Shown piece by piece: positions 1-9,571 of a DNA stretch of 64,000 nucleotides. The stretch's first letter is position 1. Each line of letters opens with the position of its first letter. A program made the position numbers and the translations under genes. The stretch lies in the NCBI RefSeq assembly GCF_030463565.1, contig NC_134648.1, positions 47,368,346-47,432,345 on the forward strand, in the 5' to 3' direction. The notes beneath the pieces are model-generated. The model ran no database searches. It had not been told where the DNA came from and worked only from the letters and a program-made list of their open reading frames with translations. The DNA is from Pelecanus crispus (Eukaryota; Chordata; Aves; Pelecaniformes; Pelecanidae).

Positions 1-2599
1 GATGGACATGTCAATTTAGCCCATTTAGGTCAACCTGTTCCAATTCCAGAGGTGGTTTTGGCAACCGGTCCACAGTCTGACTTGCCCTGAATGGCATTTG
101 GCTGTCCCAGCTGGCTCAGCCATATCCCATCCTACCTGAATGGTCTCCTTTGGTCCAGCCATGGACAGTGCTGCAGTAGGGAGGGTGCTCTGACTCCCTC
201 CACTCCTGGAGGTCCCCTAGGTGGGAGTGGAGGTGGGGCTGGGGAGCTTTCCTTCTCAGGGGGGATAACTGTTTGAATCTTGTCCCCATGTGTGGCCCCG
301 TCGGGATTATCACATTCCAGTGACAGAGCCAGAGGAAGCCCCACCTTGTGCAAGAACCCAGCACCAAGTCCTTGGGACACCCTTCCTCATGGGGTTCAAA
401 CCAATGAGAATTTTATCTACTGAACATGGAGGTTGCTCTTGACCTGGGAGAAGACTCTGCACCCAAACTTGGAGCAGTAAAACCTGCCTTCCAGTGCAGC
501 TGGAAACACGGTGCCCTGAGACTCACGTGCAGCTGGACATCTCTGCACTTTTGCTCTGGGACTTGTCTGAGACACGATGGGCTGCGGTGGGCAGGTTAAA
601 ACACAACAGGCAGAAAAGCTTCTGGCAGCCAGGGCTAACCTGCAAAGGTCTCCACGGCCTACTGTCATGCTGAAGCATCCTGCACCAAATCAGGGAGCAC
701 GCTGGTCTCCCACCGAACTCCTCCAAGGAACAGAAAAATGCTAACTACTTGTTTATATGCTGGAAGCCAGTGTGTGCACTCATCTGCATAACAGAACTGC
801 CCAGGCTGTCTCTTTGTGTGTTTTCCAGCTCCTATGTTAATCACTGACCCTGCTGACTCAGGCATTTACCAGTGTCTCACTGCCCTGTGAGCACCGCTTT
901 GCATTTGCAACCAAAGAAGTTAAAAGAATGAAGGATGAGAAGGGGAGCTCAGCAGCTGTGGAGATGAACACCAGCCTGCCACGGAAAAGATCCAGGACTG
1001 GCCAGGTTGATAGTGAGAGTAGAGCTGGCTTTGGAGATACAAAGATTGCCTGAGGGGGAAAAAAGCTCACCAGGGGATGGCTTAGGTCTCTCTTCCTTGC
1101 GCTGTAGCTTTTCTGTGTCCAGTGAGAGTGACCCCTGTGAGCACTGAAGGCCAGGGTTCAGTGTCAGCTGGGGTGGTGGCTCCTAGCTGAAGCTGGGAGG
1201 ACTCACAAGCAGCAAGTCCACAGCTTCCAGGGAGTCCATTCCTCCTGTCAAACCCTCCATGCCCAGCCTCCCCCCCGTGCTCCTGGGCTCAGATGTGAGA
1301 CAAGAGAAGTGGGAAAACATGCTCTGGGGTATGTGCTTCTGGGGGCGGTAGGATGCAGGGCAGCGAAGGTGTGCCTTAATGGGTTCTGCAATGCTTGCCC
1401 CTGGACTACCATGGAAGGGAGGGTGGCAGGAGATGGAGCTGGGCACATTTCCCCTGTTTGAAAGGTCCATGTTTAGTTTTCTGCCCAAATTGTGCAAGAA
1501 TCCCACAGGTGGTGTCTCTGCAAGCCCTCCTGCCCTCTCATTGCCAAATGCTGCAGCAGTAATGAGTGACCACCATGAGGTTCCCTGCAGGTGGTGGCAT
1601 GCAGGGAAGGAAGCCCTTGCCACGGCTGACATTGGGAGTTATTTCGTGTCCTTCACTGTGTGAGGGGGTTGTGGTGGGGCCTGGGCTGGTCCCCGAGGGT
1701 AGGCTGGGGAGTGGAAACCAGATGCTGCCTGCAACTGGAGCTACGCCAACCAGGGGGCATGAAGCACCAAGACCAGCTGGTGAAAAGCCCGACTCTTCCC
1801 TGTTGTCCAAGCTGTGCCCCCCTGTTTTAATGAGTTAAAACACACCGCAGCCCTCACACCCAAGAGCAGACAGGCTCCTCGAGAACCCATTTTGGGGTGG
1901 TGTAGCTTGGGAGGAGGCAGGTCCTGGAGGAAGCTCTAGGGGTTCTGGGCTTGTGAAGAGGAGGTGGGGTGGAGCTGGCATTGGCGGCTCAGCGACGCTG
2001 GAGCGAGGTGCCTGGCGCGCGGCTGTTTGCACAGCCTCACGTGATGCCCGAGGGACGGGATGATCCCATTGTGCGAGCGGGAATTAAGGAGGGGGACCTC
2101 GGCCCCGAGATTAGGCTGGGGAGGCAGCGGGGCAGAGGTAGCGGGGAGGAAGGCTGCTCCACCGAGGGCCCAGGCACAGGCGGGTAGACGCAAGCCCGTC
2201 CAGGAGGCTGCCCAGAGCCGAGGGCAGGGAAAAGCCTGCCATCATTTGGGTGCCTCCTGCAGACAAACGAGAAGGTTTTGAAAGGCAGCACGGCTGAGCT
2301 TCGTCAGCCCTACGAGCCCGGGGGTCCCAGCAGCGTTGCCTTGCGGGGGGGAGGCCGGGTGCCACTCAGGGAGGGGAGAGGAAGGGGCAACTATCTCCCA
2401 GCTAGCAGCCCGGAGGAAGGACCACGGCCTCGGCAGGAGCGAGCAGGAAGAGGGGGCAGGCACCCACACGGGTTGTGCCAACCCCACGGTCCCGCGGCTG
2501 CAGCGACACCCACGCAGGGCCTGCCTGCACCCCGTGGCACACGAGGGGTGCCCCGTGCTGGCGCCCAGCTCCCACTCCGCAGCCCCCGTGGGCTCCGTC
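1..2599. other. Upstream flank of VRTN, no confident gene
   Basis: Mixed-composition sequence without an open reading frame that looks coding over any length. The reading frames seen here are short, rich in Pro, Gly, Ser and Trp, and overlap on both strands, as expected for GC-rich non-coding DNA. Near 0.5-0.9 kb there is a weak signal of Ig-like exons, listed separately. GC and CpG content rise steadily from about 1950 toward the VRTN promoter. In human the neighbour on this side of VRTN is ABCD4; no ABC-transporter exon is visible here. Confidence 0.6.
495..886 (+). pseudogene. Candidate Ig-superfamily exon pair or remnant
   Basis: Two short candidate exons are seen. The second, 829-886, follows a pyrimidine-rich acceptor ending in CAG (826-828), precedes a GTGAGC donor (887-892), and encodes ITDPADSGIYQC, which has the Asp-Ser-Gly-x-Tyr-x-Cys signature of the F strand of Ig domains. 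The first, 495-594, follows a CAG acceptor and encodes ALRLTCSW, like an Ig B strand, ending at a weak GTTAAA donor. Both boundaries are phase 1, the phase typical of Ig exons, and splicing keeps the frame with a Cys-Cys distance of about 38 residues, which is short. No signal peptide, membrane segment or flanking exons were found, so this is either a decayed fragment or chance. The exact gene is not recognised. Confidence 0.22.
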
Positions 2600-2740
2600 G
2601 CCCACCACGGGGCTGCGGTCCCGGGCGGGGTGCGGGGCAGGAGGATGCTGTGGGGCGGCAGGCTGCCGGGGAGCACCGGGGCGCAGCGGGGCAGGGCGGC
2701 GGGAGGCGGCGGGCCCTTTAAGCGCGGCGGCGGCGGGACA

Positions 2741-3048
2741 ATGGCCATTATCACTTTAGCTTTGGAAGTGACCCCCGGCCCGCTCCGCTTTCATCTGGGC
2801 CGGGGCCGCGGGGATGGCCCGCTTCCTGGCGGGGGAGGGGAGGGAGGGGGCAGGCGGGGAGGGGCGGCCCGGCCCGGCTCGGCTCGGCCCGGCCCGGCCC
2901 GGCGCCGCACGCGGCCGCCCGCTCCCGAGGGTCACTGCGGGGCTGGCACCGGGGCGGCGGCGGCGGCGGGTCCGCGCCGCTTCCTGCCGCCGCCCTTAAA
3001 GGTGCGGGGCGGCCGAGGGGCCGGGCGGGGCGCGACCCGTGGAGCCAG
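2741..3048 (+). other. VRTN first exon (5' start uncertain), ending at donor 3049
   Basis: The 3' boundary is well supported: GAGCCAG is followed by GTGAGT at 3049-3054, a near-consensus donor, and the next suitable acceptor with a long pyrimidine tract is immediately before the VRTN start codon at 6588. The 5' boundary is arbitrary; I placed it at the first in-frame ATG (2741), which may lie upstream of the real transcription start. The exon is probably 5' UTR. However, the frame opened by this ATG runs without a stop to the donor and continues in frame into VRTN; see findings. Confidence 0.55.
2826..2904 (+). repeat. G-rich tract and CGGCC/CGGCT pentamer array
   Basis: A G-run-rich stretch (2829-2868, several runs of four or more G) is followed by a pentamer array of CGGCC and CGGCT units (about 2865-2904). 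The first part has the spacing expected of a G-quadruplex-forming sequence on the + strand. It lies in the VRTN promoter or first exon and may be length-variable between individuals. Confidence 0.7.
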
Positions 3049-6000
3049 GTGAGTGCGGAGCCGGGCCGGGCGCCGTCGGGGCCGCGGCTGCCGGCCGTCC
3101 CTCCCTAACCCTGACCCCGCGGGCCGCCCCGCCGCGGACCGGCGCCTTCCCCCGGCGGGCGGGCGCCCCGTCCCGCCCTGCCCTCGGTCCCCGCTCGGCG
3201 GCTGCCCGGGCACCGGCGACCTCTCCCCCGCCCCGGGGCTGTTCGTCCCTTTGTCTCCCGGGCGAGGGGAGCGGCCGCCCGGGCTCCCACCCGGGGCGCA
3301 GGGCTGTCCCCGTCCCGGGGGGGCGGCCGCAGGGAGCAGCCTCCGCCGCGCTGGGCAGGGGCGTGAGCGGCCGTGGAGGTTGCCGCGGGTCCGCGCTCAC
3401 GGGTGGACGGGGCTGGAGGCGGCTGTCAGGCGCCGCTCGCACTCGAGCGGTCACTGCCCCTGCCCAGGAGACGGCTGAAGCCAGGCTCAGCTGCGGTGCT
3501 TTGGCCTAGGTTAAGGCAGGTCCGTGGCTTTTCTCTCTCCAGGCGAGCGTTGCCCCGTTTCTGGGCTTTGGTGGCGATGTGGGTGTTGGCAGATGGAGCA
3601 GGCTTCTCCCGCTGCCTGGGCTGCCAGTGCTGCTCACCCACCAGGAACCCCCCGGGATTTCTTGCGTGGTGATATTTCTAGCCTAGACAGCTCCTGGAGC
3701 CTACAGCTTCTGTGCTTCTGTTGTGCGGTTGCGGTGGTTCAAACCTTCTACTCTCAAATGAGAGCCTTTACTGCTGGGGTGGCCTGAGCCTGGGGCCGGG
3801 AAGCGAGCCGCCTAACCCAGCTGGGCAGGGGTGCACAGACACCCCTGTTCCTGCAAGGTGCCGGCGGTCCCGGACAGCCAGGGCGGCAGGGGCTGTGGTG
3901 TCCTGGATTCCTGCTGGCGGGAGCGTTTTTGGGGCTGGCTGGGGGAACTTGCACTACTGGATGCCATCAGCCCATCAGTTTAGGTGAGGGAACGTGATCT
4001 GCAAGTGCTCGCTTATCTGTTACAATGCAAAAGCGGCCAGGTTAGGTAAAACCTCCTTTATCAGCGGTGAAAAGCTCCCTTGGTTACCTCTTGGTGCTGA
4101 GGTGGTTTAGGGAGCACTTGTCTGTCGTGTTCAGCTGGCTTCACTGGGGGTGTGTGGGGAAAAAATGTTCCCTTTGCAGCAGGTCCCCTGTGTTGATTGC
4201 TGCTGGGTTTTATCCAGTGATGAAACCAAGCCCCCAGCTTGGTTGACTTCTGTTTCTGGCTTACCCGGCCCCCTCTCCACCCTGCCCCTGGAGCTCATCT
4301 GTGCTGTTTCAGCTGTGGATTTTGCCTTAGGATTGCTTTCAAGGTCCTGTTGCTCTGGGCAGCAGAAGCTGGCAGTGACATTGAGGCTGTGGGGTTATCG
4401 CTGAAGAAAAGGATTGAGTCCTGTACCTCCAGCTCTCCCTCTAACCCCTCTTCCACCCCAAGCTCTAAGGGGATGGGAAGTGCCCAACAGGCCATAAAGA
4501 CCAGGGTTGTTGCTGATGCTCCCTAGCCTGCATCAGCTCCTCACCCCCTCCAGGGAAAAAGCTTGTCTTGGCTTTTCTGGCTCTGCTGGTGGGTGAGCGC
4601 TCAGCTCAGCGAGGGCAGGCGGTGGCTGCTGCAGGGGGAGGTGGCCGGGCCCTGAAAGGGTTTAGCAGGCCACAGAGAAGGAGAACTTGGGCTCTGCCTG
4701 CCCTGCAGCTCTCCTGAGGGATGCTTCTGCTTCAGCTCCTTGAGGGCATGTTGTTCACCACGGGCGTAGGCAAAACACCGCTCTGCAAAATAACTTTCTA
4801 TGAACCTCCAGGAGAACAAAAATACAGATCTGACCTGAAGTGACGACCCCGTGCTTGCTCAGACCAGGATTTTAGGACAAGTTTCTCTCCCCTGCTTCAC
4901 AGCTGTGGGTGTTCTCCTGCATTGTCTCTGATACCTGATGCCCTGCAGCTGTGGGAACAGCTGTAAGAGGGCCCTGGCCTCCAACATGCAGGAGACTGTG
5001 GAGGAGCTTGGAGCAGGGGAAGGGCCTGCTGACTAGCTGTGGCCTGATTAAAGGCAAGGGGCAGCAGCGGCACGGAGGCTCCCTGTGGTGAAGTAGCTGG
5101 GATGGGGCTGTGTGATTCTGTGGCACCTCATTTTGTTTGCTGTTTGGTCATGGCCAGGGGCTGTAGATGCTACAGCAATAATAACCTTATCTGCAGCAGG
5201 GTGCAGGGCTGAGAATTGGGAGAGGTCAGGCAGGGCATCTGCTTTACTGCAGAGCTGCTGCTTTTCCTGCCTGGCTCTCCTGTTCCCCCGTCTCGCTGCA
5301 GAGCTGCAAGTGTGTAATGATACTTGTGAAGTGTTGTGAGAAGGTGGGCCTCTGGCTGGGATGTGAATCAAGTAGACTACAAAGTGATGCCCTACATGTT
5401 GGGGGTGGCATGTGAATGAGCCTTAGGAGAAAATGGAGGAGACTGGGTTCCCCAGTTGAATGAAGTGTGATGGTCTGTGGGGAAAAAACTGGCCGAAGAG
5501 GGAGAGACTGGGCTGGCTGGTGGGGAAAAGGTGCTGAACAGGGTTGCACTGATGGAGCTGGATCACGGGGTAAGGACTGTGCAGTTGTCCTGAAGTGCTG
5601 GGGGCAGAGCCGTGTAGGTGTCAAAAGCTGACAAAGAGGGGAATGCAGGTTTAACCCATTGGATTGCCTGAATGGCAACTGGCATGTGGAGGGAGAGAAG
5701 ACAGGACGGGGATGGGCTAAGGCAGAGAAGAGGGCTTCATACAGCCTCTGAACTACCCACCCAGCACTCATGTTCTGTCTGTACTTTTGGGTTGCCTCCT
5801 GCCTGGTAGCTCGTCTAGGAGAAGCCCTCTTGCAGCTTCTCCCTGGCTGGTGGTGTGTGTCTGCTGAGCAGCAAGTGACATCTAGTGTCAGCTCAGGAAG
5901 CAGTAACCGTGGCTTGGGCTGGCTCCAGCTCTTCTTCCCATCCCAGGTTCTGTGACAGCAGTTTTTTGGTGCATGCAATGGGTGCAGCTGCAGTGCCCTG

Positions 6001-6587
6001 CTCTGAGGGAGGTGGGAAGCCCCTTGCCCCTTCTTCTGTTGGGCTTAACACCTTGAGCCAGGTCCCTCCACACCCCCATGCAGCATTGCTCTGTCACAGG
6101 TCCCTTGCTGCAGAGATGACAAACGTTTCCCTTTTGAGACTCTCTTCTCTCTGAGTGTTCTAGCAGAGTGATAAAACAAAAGGCATGGAGCTACTGGTGG
6201 GAGAGATGGGTGTAGGGGTGAGGCTGGGTACAAAGCCAGGCATGCAGGGGTAGGAGGTGACCTGGCTTCCCACCCCAATGAACGCAGTCACTCCTCAGTT
6301 TCACCTACACAAGTGTCTCTGGAGGCTGTGTGCCATGAGTGTTGCCCACAGGAGGTCACTGGAGAGCAAGCTGAGCCCGTGTCCCTGTCCCAGGTCTGCC
6401 TGTGGGGGACCCAGGCTTCCTTCTTTGTCCTTGGGAGTGTGGGTGGAGGGTGAGCAGTGGCCTTTCCTCTGCCCTCTTCCCCCATCTTGTCCTTTGGGGA
6501 AGAGCTGGACCTGGAGGCCAGGCCCCTGGCAGTCTGGAGCATGCACTTCCTTCATCTCTGGTGACTTTTTTTTTTGCCATCCTTCAG
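3049..6587 (+). other. VRTN intron 1
   Basis: It starts GTGAGT and ends with a T-rich tract followed by CCTTCAG. The first 450 bases are still CpG island. The remainder is unremarkable single-copy-looking DNA. Long open frames occur on both strands (for example a minus-strand frame across 5244-5978), but they have biased, low-information composition and no domain resemblance. No exon of another gene is recognised. Confidence 0.7.
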
Positions 6588-6588
6588 G

Positions 6589-8616
6589 ATGATCCAGCGG
6601 CACCAGCTGGTGCAGTCTGTGCTGCAGGAGCTGCAGGAAGCCACTGAATGCTTTGGTCTGGAGGGCCTCACCAGTGCTGCACTGGAGGCAGAGAGGACCC
6701 TGTCATCTTTCTCCCTGCCTGGCTATTGTGGGAGGCAGTTCCAAGAGGAGCTGGAGGTTGACCGGGTAGCCAGAAGCCTCTATCCTGAGGATGCCCCAAG
6801 TAACATGCTGCCTCTGGTTTGTAAAGGTGAGGGGAACCGCCTCTTTGAGGCTGCCAGCGTGCTGCTCTGGGGCAACCCCAGCCTCAGCCTGGAGCTGCAG
6901 GTGCGTACGGTGGTGGAGATGCTGCTGCACAAGCAATACTACTTGAATGGCATGATCGACTCCAAGGTGATGCTGCAGGCTGCCCGCTACTCCCTCTGCA
7001 CTGAGGAGACCCCAGAGATGACCAGCCTTCCCATGGCTATCCTGGAGGCCATCTTTGATGCTGATATCAAAGCTACCTGTTTTCCTGGCACCTTTGCCAA
7101 CATGTGGCATGTCTATGCTCTTGCCTCAGTACTGCAGTGTAACATCTACTCCATCTACCCCATGAGCAACTTGAAGATCCGGCCCTATTTCAACCGGCTC
7201 ATCCGGCCCAGGAAGTGTGGCCCGCGAACCTCCACACTCCACATCATGTGGTCAGGGCAGCAGCTCTCCCGGCAGGTCTTCAAAGCGCAGTACTTTGTGG
7301 CCGTGGTTGGCCTGGAGGAGCTAGAACCCACAATGCCTTTGCCAGAGCCTCCTGTCCAGCCCATGAAGACCCTTGAGCTGCTGAACAGTGACCCCCAGCT
7401 GACCTACTCCAACCTACGTGACCGGTACAGCATTACCAAGAGCACCTTCTACCGCTGGAAGCGCCAGTCTCGTGAACACCGGCAGAAAGCAGCTGCCAGG
7501 TTTGCAGCTAAACACTTCCTTCAGTCCTGCTTTCAGGAGGGGAATATAATCCCCCTCCAGCACTTCCGACAAATGTTTCCAGAAATCTCCCGATCCACGT
7601 ACTATGCCTGGAAGCATGAGATGCAGAGCATGGTCAATGGTGATGCCTCTGCTCTGGCTGAGGCCCACGGGTTGCAGGAGCTTCACAGGGATGTCCCAAA
7701 AAAGGCTGATGTGGATGAGCCAGCAAATTCAGGGGGGAGCTTAAGATCTCGGAGTCCTTCCCTAGACCCCATCCAAGCAGGAATCTTCATGCAAGGAGCC
7801 AAATCCTACCTGGAGAAATGCATTTCCATGAACACTCTGGTGCCTTACAGGTGCTTCAAGCGCAGCTTCCCTGGCATCTCCAGGTCCACTTACTACAACT
7901 GGCGAAGAAAAGCAATCAAGGAGAACCCCAACTTCAAACCCCCCCAGTCTCCCTTGGATAACCAGAAACCTCTAGCAATAGGAAAGCCGTTCTTGCAGTT
8001 GAAGCCAAGCAGCGTGCCTGTTAGGAAGAGGCTGAATGGAGACCGGCCAGCACCCAGGAGTCTCCTGCAGCTCAAGCCCTCTCTGTGCTGGAGAAAGCAG
8101 CTGCGAGATGTGGCCAGGAGGCAGGTCCAGCAATGGCGGCTGCCGTTCTGCAAGTATCGCCTGCGCTACCCGTCTCTCTCCTCCACATCCTACTGGTTTT
8201 GGAAGGGCAGTGGCCGGGCTCTCGGGCAGCGTCGCGTGCCCTGGACCGGCTCCAGCCGGCCATTGAACCGGGCGGCTTCCCTGGCACCTCCAACAGCAGA
8301 GCCAGGCCCCAAGCCCCAGTGCCACGTGGAGGTCGCCACCAAGCACCTCAATAAGCCAGTGCCGGCCACACCGTACAACACCACCATTTCGGGCTATGCT
8401 ATGTCAGAGAGAGCCAACAGCCGGATGTTCGTGATGGATGTGATTGCCACTGCCCAGTTCAAGGCACAGGCCAAGCTGTTCCTGCAGCAGCGCTTTGAGT
8501 CGAAGACCTTCCCCACCTACAAGGAGTTCAGTGCCCGCTTCCCGCTCACGGCCCGTTCCACCTATTACATGTGGAAGCGTGCCCTGCATGATGGGCTGAC
8601 GCTCGTGGATGCCTGA
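6589..8616 (+). CDS. VRTN: Vertnin, vertebrae-development DNA-binding protein
   Basis: The frame gives 675 residues, close to the roughly 700 of mammalian vertnin, all in one coding exon as in other vertebrates. The start is the ATG two bases after the acceptor at 6587 (CAG, then G, then ATG); an ATG at 6574 in the same frame lies inside the intron. The opening MIQRHQLVQSVLQELQEATE and the GMIDSKVMLQAARYSLC stretch are recognisable vertnin. Residues about 74-242 resemble an OTU-type fold lacking the catalytic Cys and His. Residues 262-664 hold five copies of a helix-turn-helix-like unit ending in S-T-x-Y-x-W-K (near 290, 341, 438, 538 and 662), with the fourth degenerate. From the family, vertnin is a nuclear DNA-binding protein affecting thoracic vertebra number in pigs and somite segmentation. 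No frameshift or stop is present. The gene converges on SYNDIG1L. Confidence 0.97.
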   Translation: MIQRHQLVQSVLQELQEATECFGLEGLTSAALEAERTLSSFSLPGYCGRQFQEELEVDRVARSLYPEDAPSNMLPLVCKGEGNRLFEAASVLLWGNPSLSLELQVRTVVEMLLHKQYYLNGMIDSKVMLQAARYSLCTEETPEMTSLPMAILEAIFDADIKATCFPGTFANMWHVYALASVLQCNIYSIYPMSNLKIRPYFNRLIRPRKCGPRTSTLHIMWSGQQLSRQVFKAQYFVAVVGLEELEPTMPLPEPPVQPMKTLELLNSDPQLTYSNLRDRYSITKSTFYRWKRQSREHRQKAAARFAAKHFLQSCFQEGNIIPLQHFRQMFPEISRSTYYAWKHEMQSMVNGDASALAEAHGLQELHRDVPKKADVDEPANSGGSLRSRSPSLDPIQAGIFMQGAKSYLEKCISMNTLVPYRCFKRSFPGISRSTYYNWRRKAIKENPNFKPPQSPLDNQKPLAIGKPFLQLKPSSVPVRKRLNGDRPAPRSLLQLKPSLCWRKQLRDVARRQVQQWRLPFCKYRLRYPSLSSTSYWFWKGSGRALGQRRVPWTGSSRPLNRAASLAPPTAEPGPKPQCHVEVATKHLNKPVPATPYNTTISGYAMSERANSRMFVMDVIATAQFKAQAKLFLQQRFESKTFPTYKEFSARFPLTARSTYYMWKRALHDGLTLVDA

Positions 8617-9132
8617 GCGCTGGTTGCCAGCTGGCTTGGCCACAGCTCCTCTGCTGACGTGCCCTTTGGCTCTCCGGTGGGGTGCCTGGGCTGGGGCCCT
8701 GCTCTAACTTTTGTTCTGGTTTGGTTTTGTTTTGTTCCTAGTCTCTGGCTTCCTTTTCTGTGTGGTTCAATCAGGTATGGGAGTGTCCTTGCAGTGCCTG
8801 TTCCCAGAGACAGGAAGAGTGGAAAGAGCTGCCCCAAAGGAGGGGACCTGGGGGGTTGTCCCTTTTTTGTGCTCGGAGGGTGAGCAAGGGAGGCAATACT
8901 GTGTCAGTGTCACGGGATGCTGCCGGGCCTCTTGAGACCGAGGATGTGAAGGTCTCTCTGCCCCAGGCACTTGCTTGAATGAGTAACATGGGTGTGCATG
9001 ACAAGCGTGGAGGTGCCCACTGTCCCCTAGGTGAGCAGAGCAGTGCTGGCTCAGCTGTGTGAGGAGGGGCTTGGGGAGTGCTCAGCTTTACAGGAGGAGC
9101 GTCTTTGATCTGGGTTCTTCCCAGCTAAGGAG

Positions 9133-9138
9133 AATAAA
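9133..9138 (+). terminator. Proximal VRTN polyadenylation signal
   Basis: This is a canonical AATAAA hexamer, about 520 bases after the stop codon. Its use would give a short 3' UTR isoform. No transcript evidence is available. Confidence 0.5.
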
Positions 9139-9565
9139 AGCTTCACTTGGGGTCAGCACCAATGCCATCTTGGCTTTCTGGCTCTTAATACTTGCCTCTG
9201 GCTGCCTTGATCTTCCCTAGAGGGAGCAGAGGCTGGTAGAGGAGGGGACTTGTTTGTGTCCCCACTGGAGTCTGCTGGGAATGCTAAACTAGGAGCTGGT
9301 GTCCTTTGCAGGCTCCGGAGAAGCTGTCCTTACCTTTCTGGTGTTGTAGCAATAACCTTTCACACAACCCTTTACTCTCACAGCTGGCAGCTGCCTTAAT
9401 TTCCTAGGGTCTGTCTTCCCTGGTGCCTGGGAGAAGGCAGAGAGACCAAACCTTGTGTGCCCAGTGTCCCTGTGTCCCCTGTGCCATGCTGCAAGCTGAA
9501 TGCAACATGGGTGTCTCCTTGCAGCAAGCCTAGATGCATATATTTCACTTGTAAGAAACCAAAGC

Positions 9566-9571
9566 AATAAA
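9566..9571 (+). terminator. Distal VRTN polyadenylation signal
   Basis: A canonical AATAAA lies about 950 bases after the stop codon. It is followed by a GT-rich stretch (GCTTGTGTGATTT at about 9610) at the right distance for a downstream element, which makes it the better candidate for the main 3' end. Confidence 0.6.

Larger units (their letters stand above)
2600..3500 (+). promoter_or_regulatory. CpG island promoter of VRTN
   Basis: A dense run of CpG dinucleotides with very high GC content spans the interval, containing GGGCGGGG-type Sp1-like boxes and C/G-rich arrays. It ends in a clear splice donor for a first exon that is in register with the VRTN coding exon 3.5 kb downstream. Inside the island lies one AT-richer core around 2738-2768 (CAATGGCCATTATCAC), and TTTAAG or TTAAAG elements occur near 2717 and 2996 that could serve as weak TATA-like boxes. 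The transcription start cannot be fixed from sequence alone; anything between about 2720 and 3000 is possible. Confidence 0.75.

Noticed and set aside
385-410. tRNA-like B box (GGTTCAAACC)
   Set aside because: There is no matching A box or cloverleaf around it.
5244-5978. 244-residue minus-strand frame in VRTN intron 1
   Set aside because: Low-information His/Pro/Ser/Leu composition, no recognisable domain, and no supporting splice sites.
6574-6588. Upstream in-frame ATG giving a 680-residue VRTN
   Set aside because: It lies within the T-rich tract and CAG acceptor of intron 1, so it is removed by splicing.
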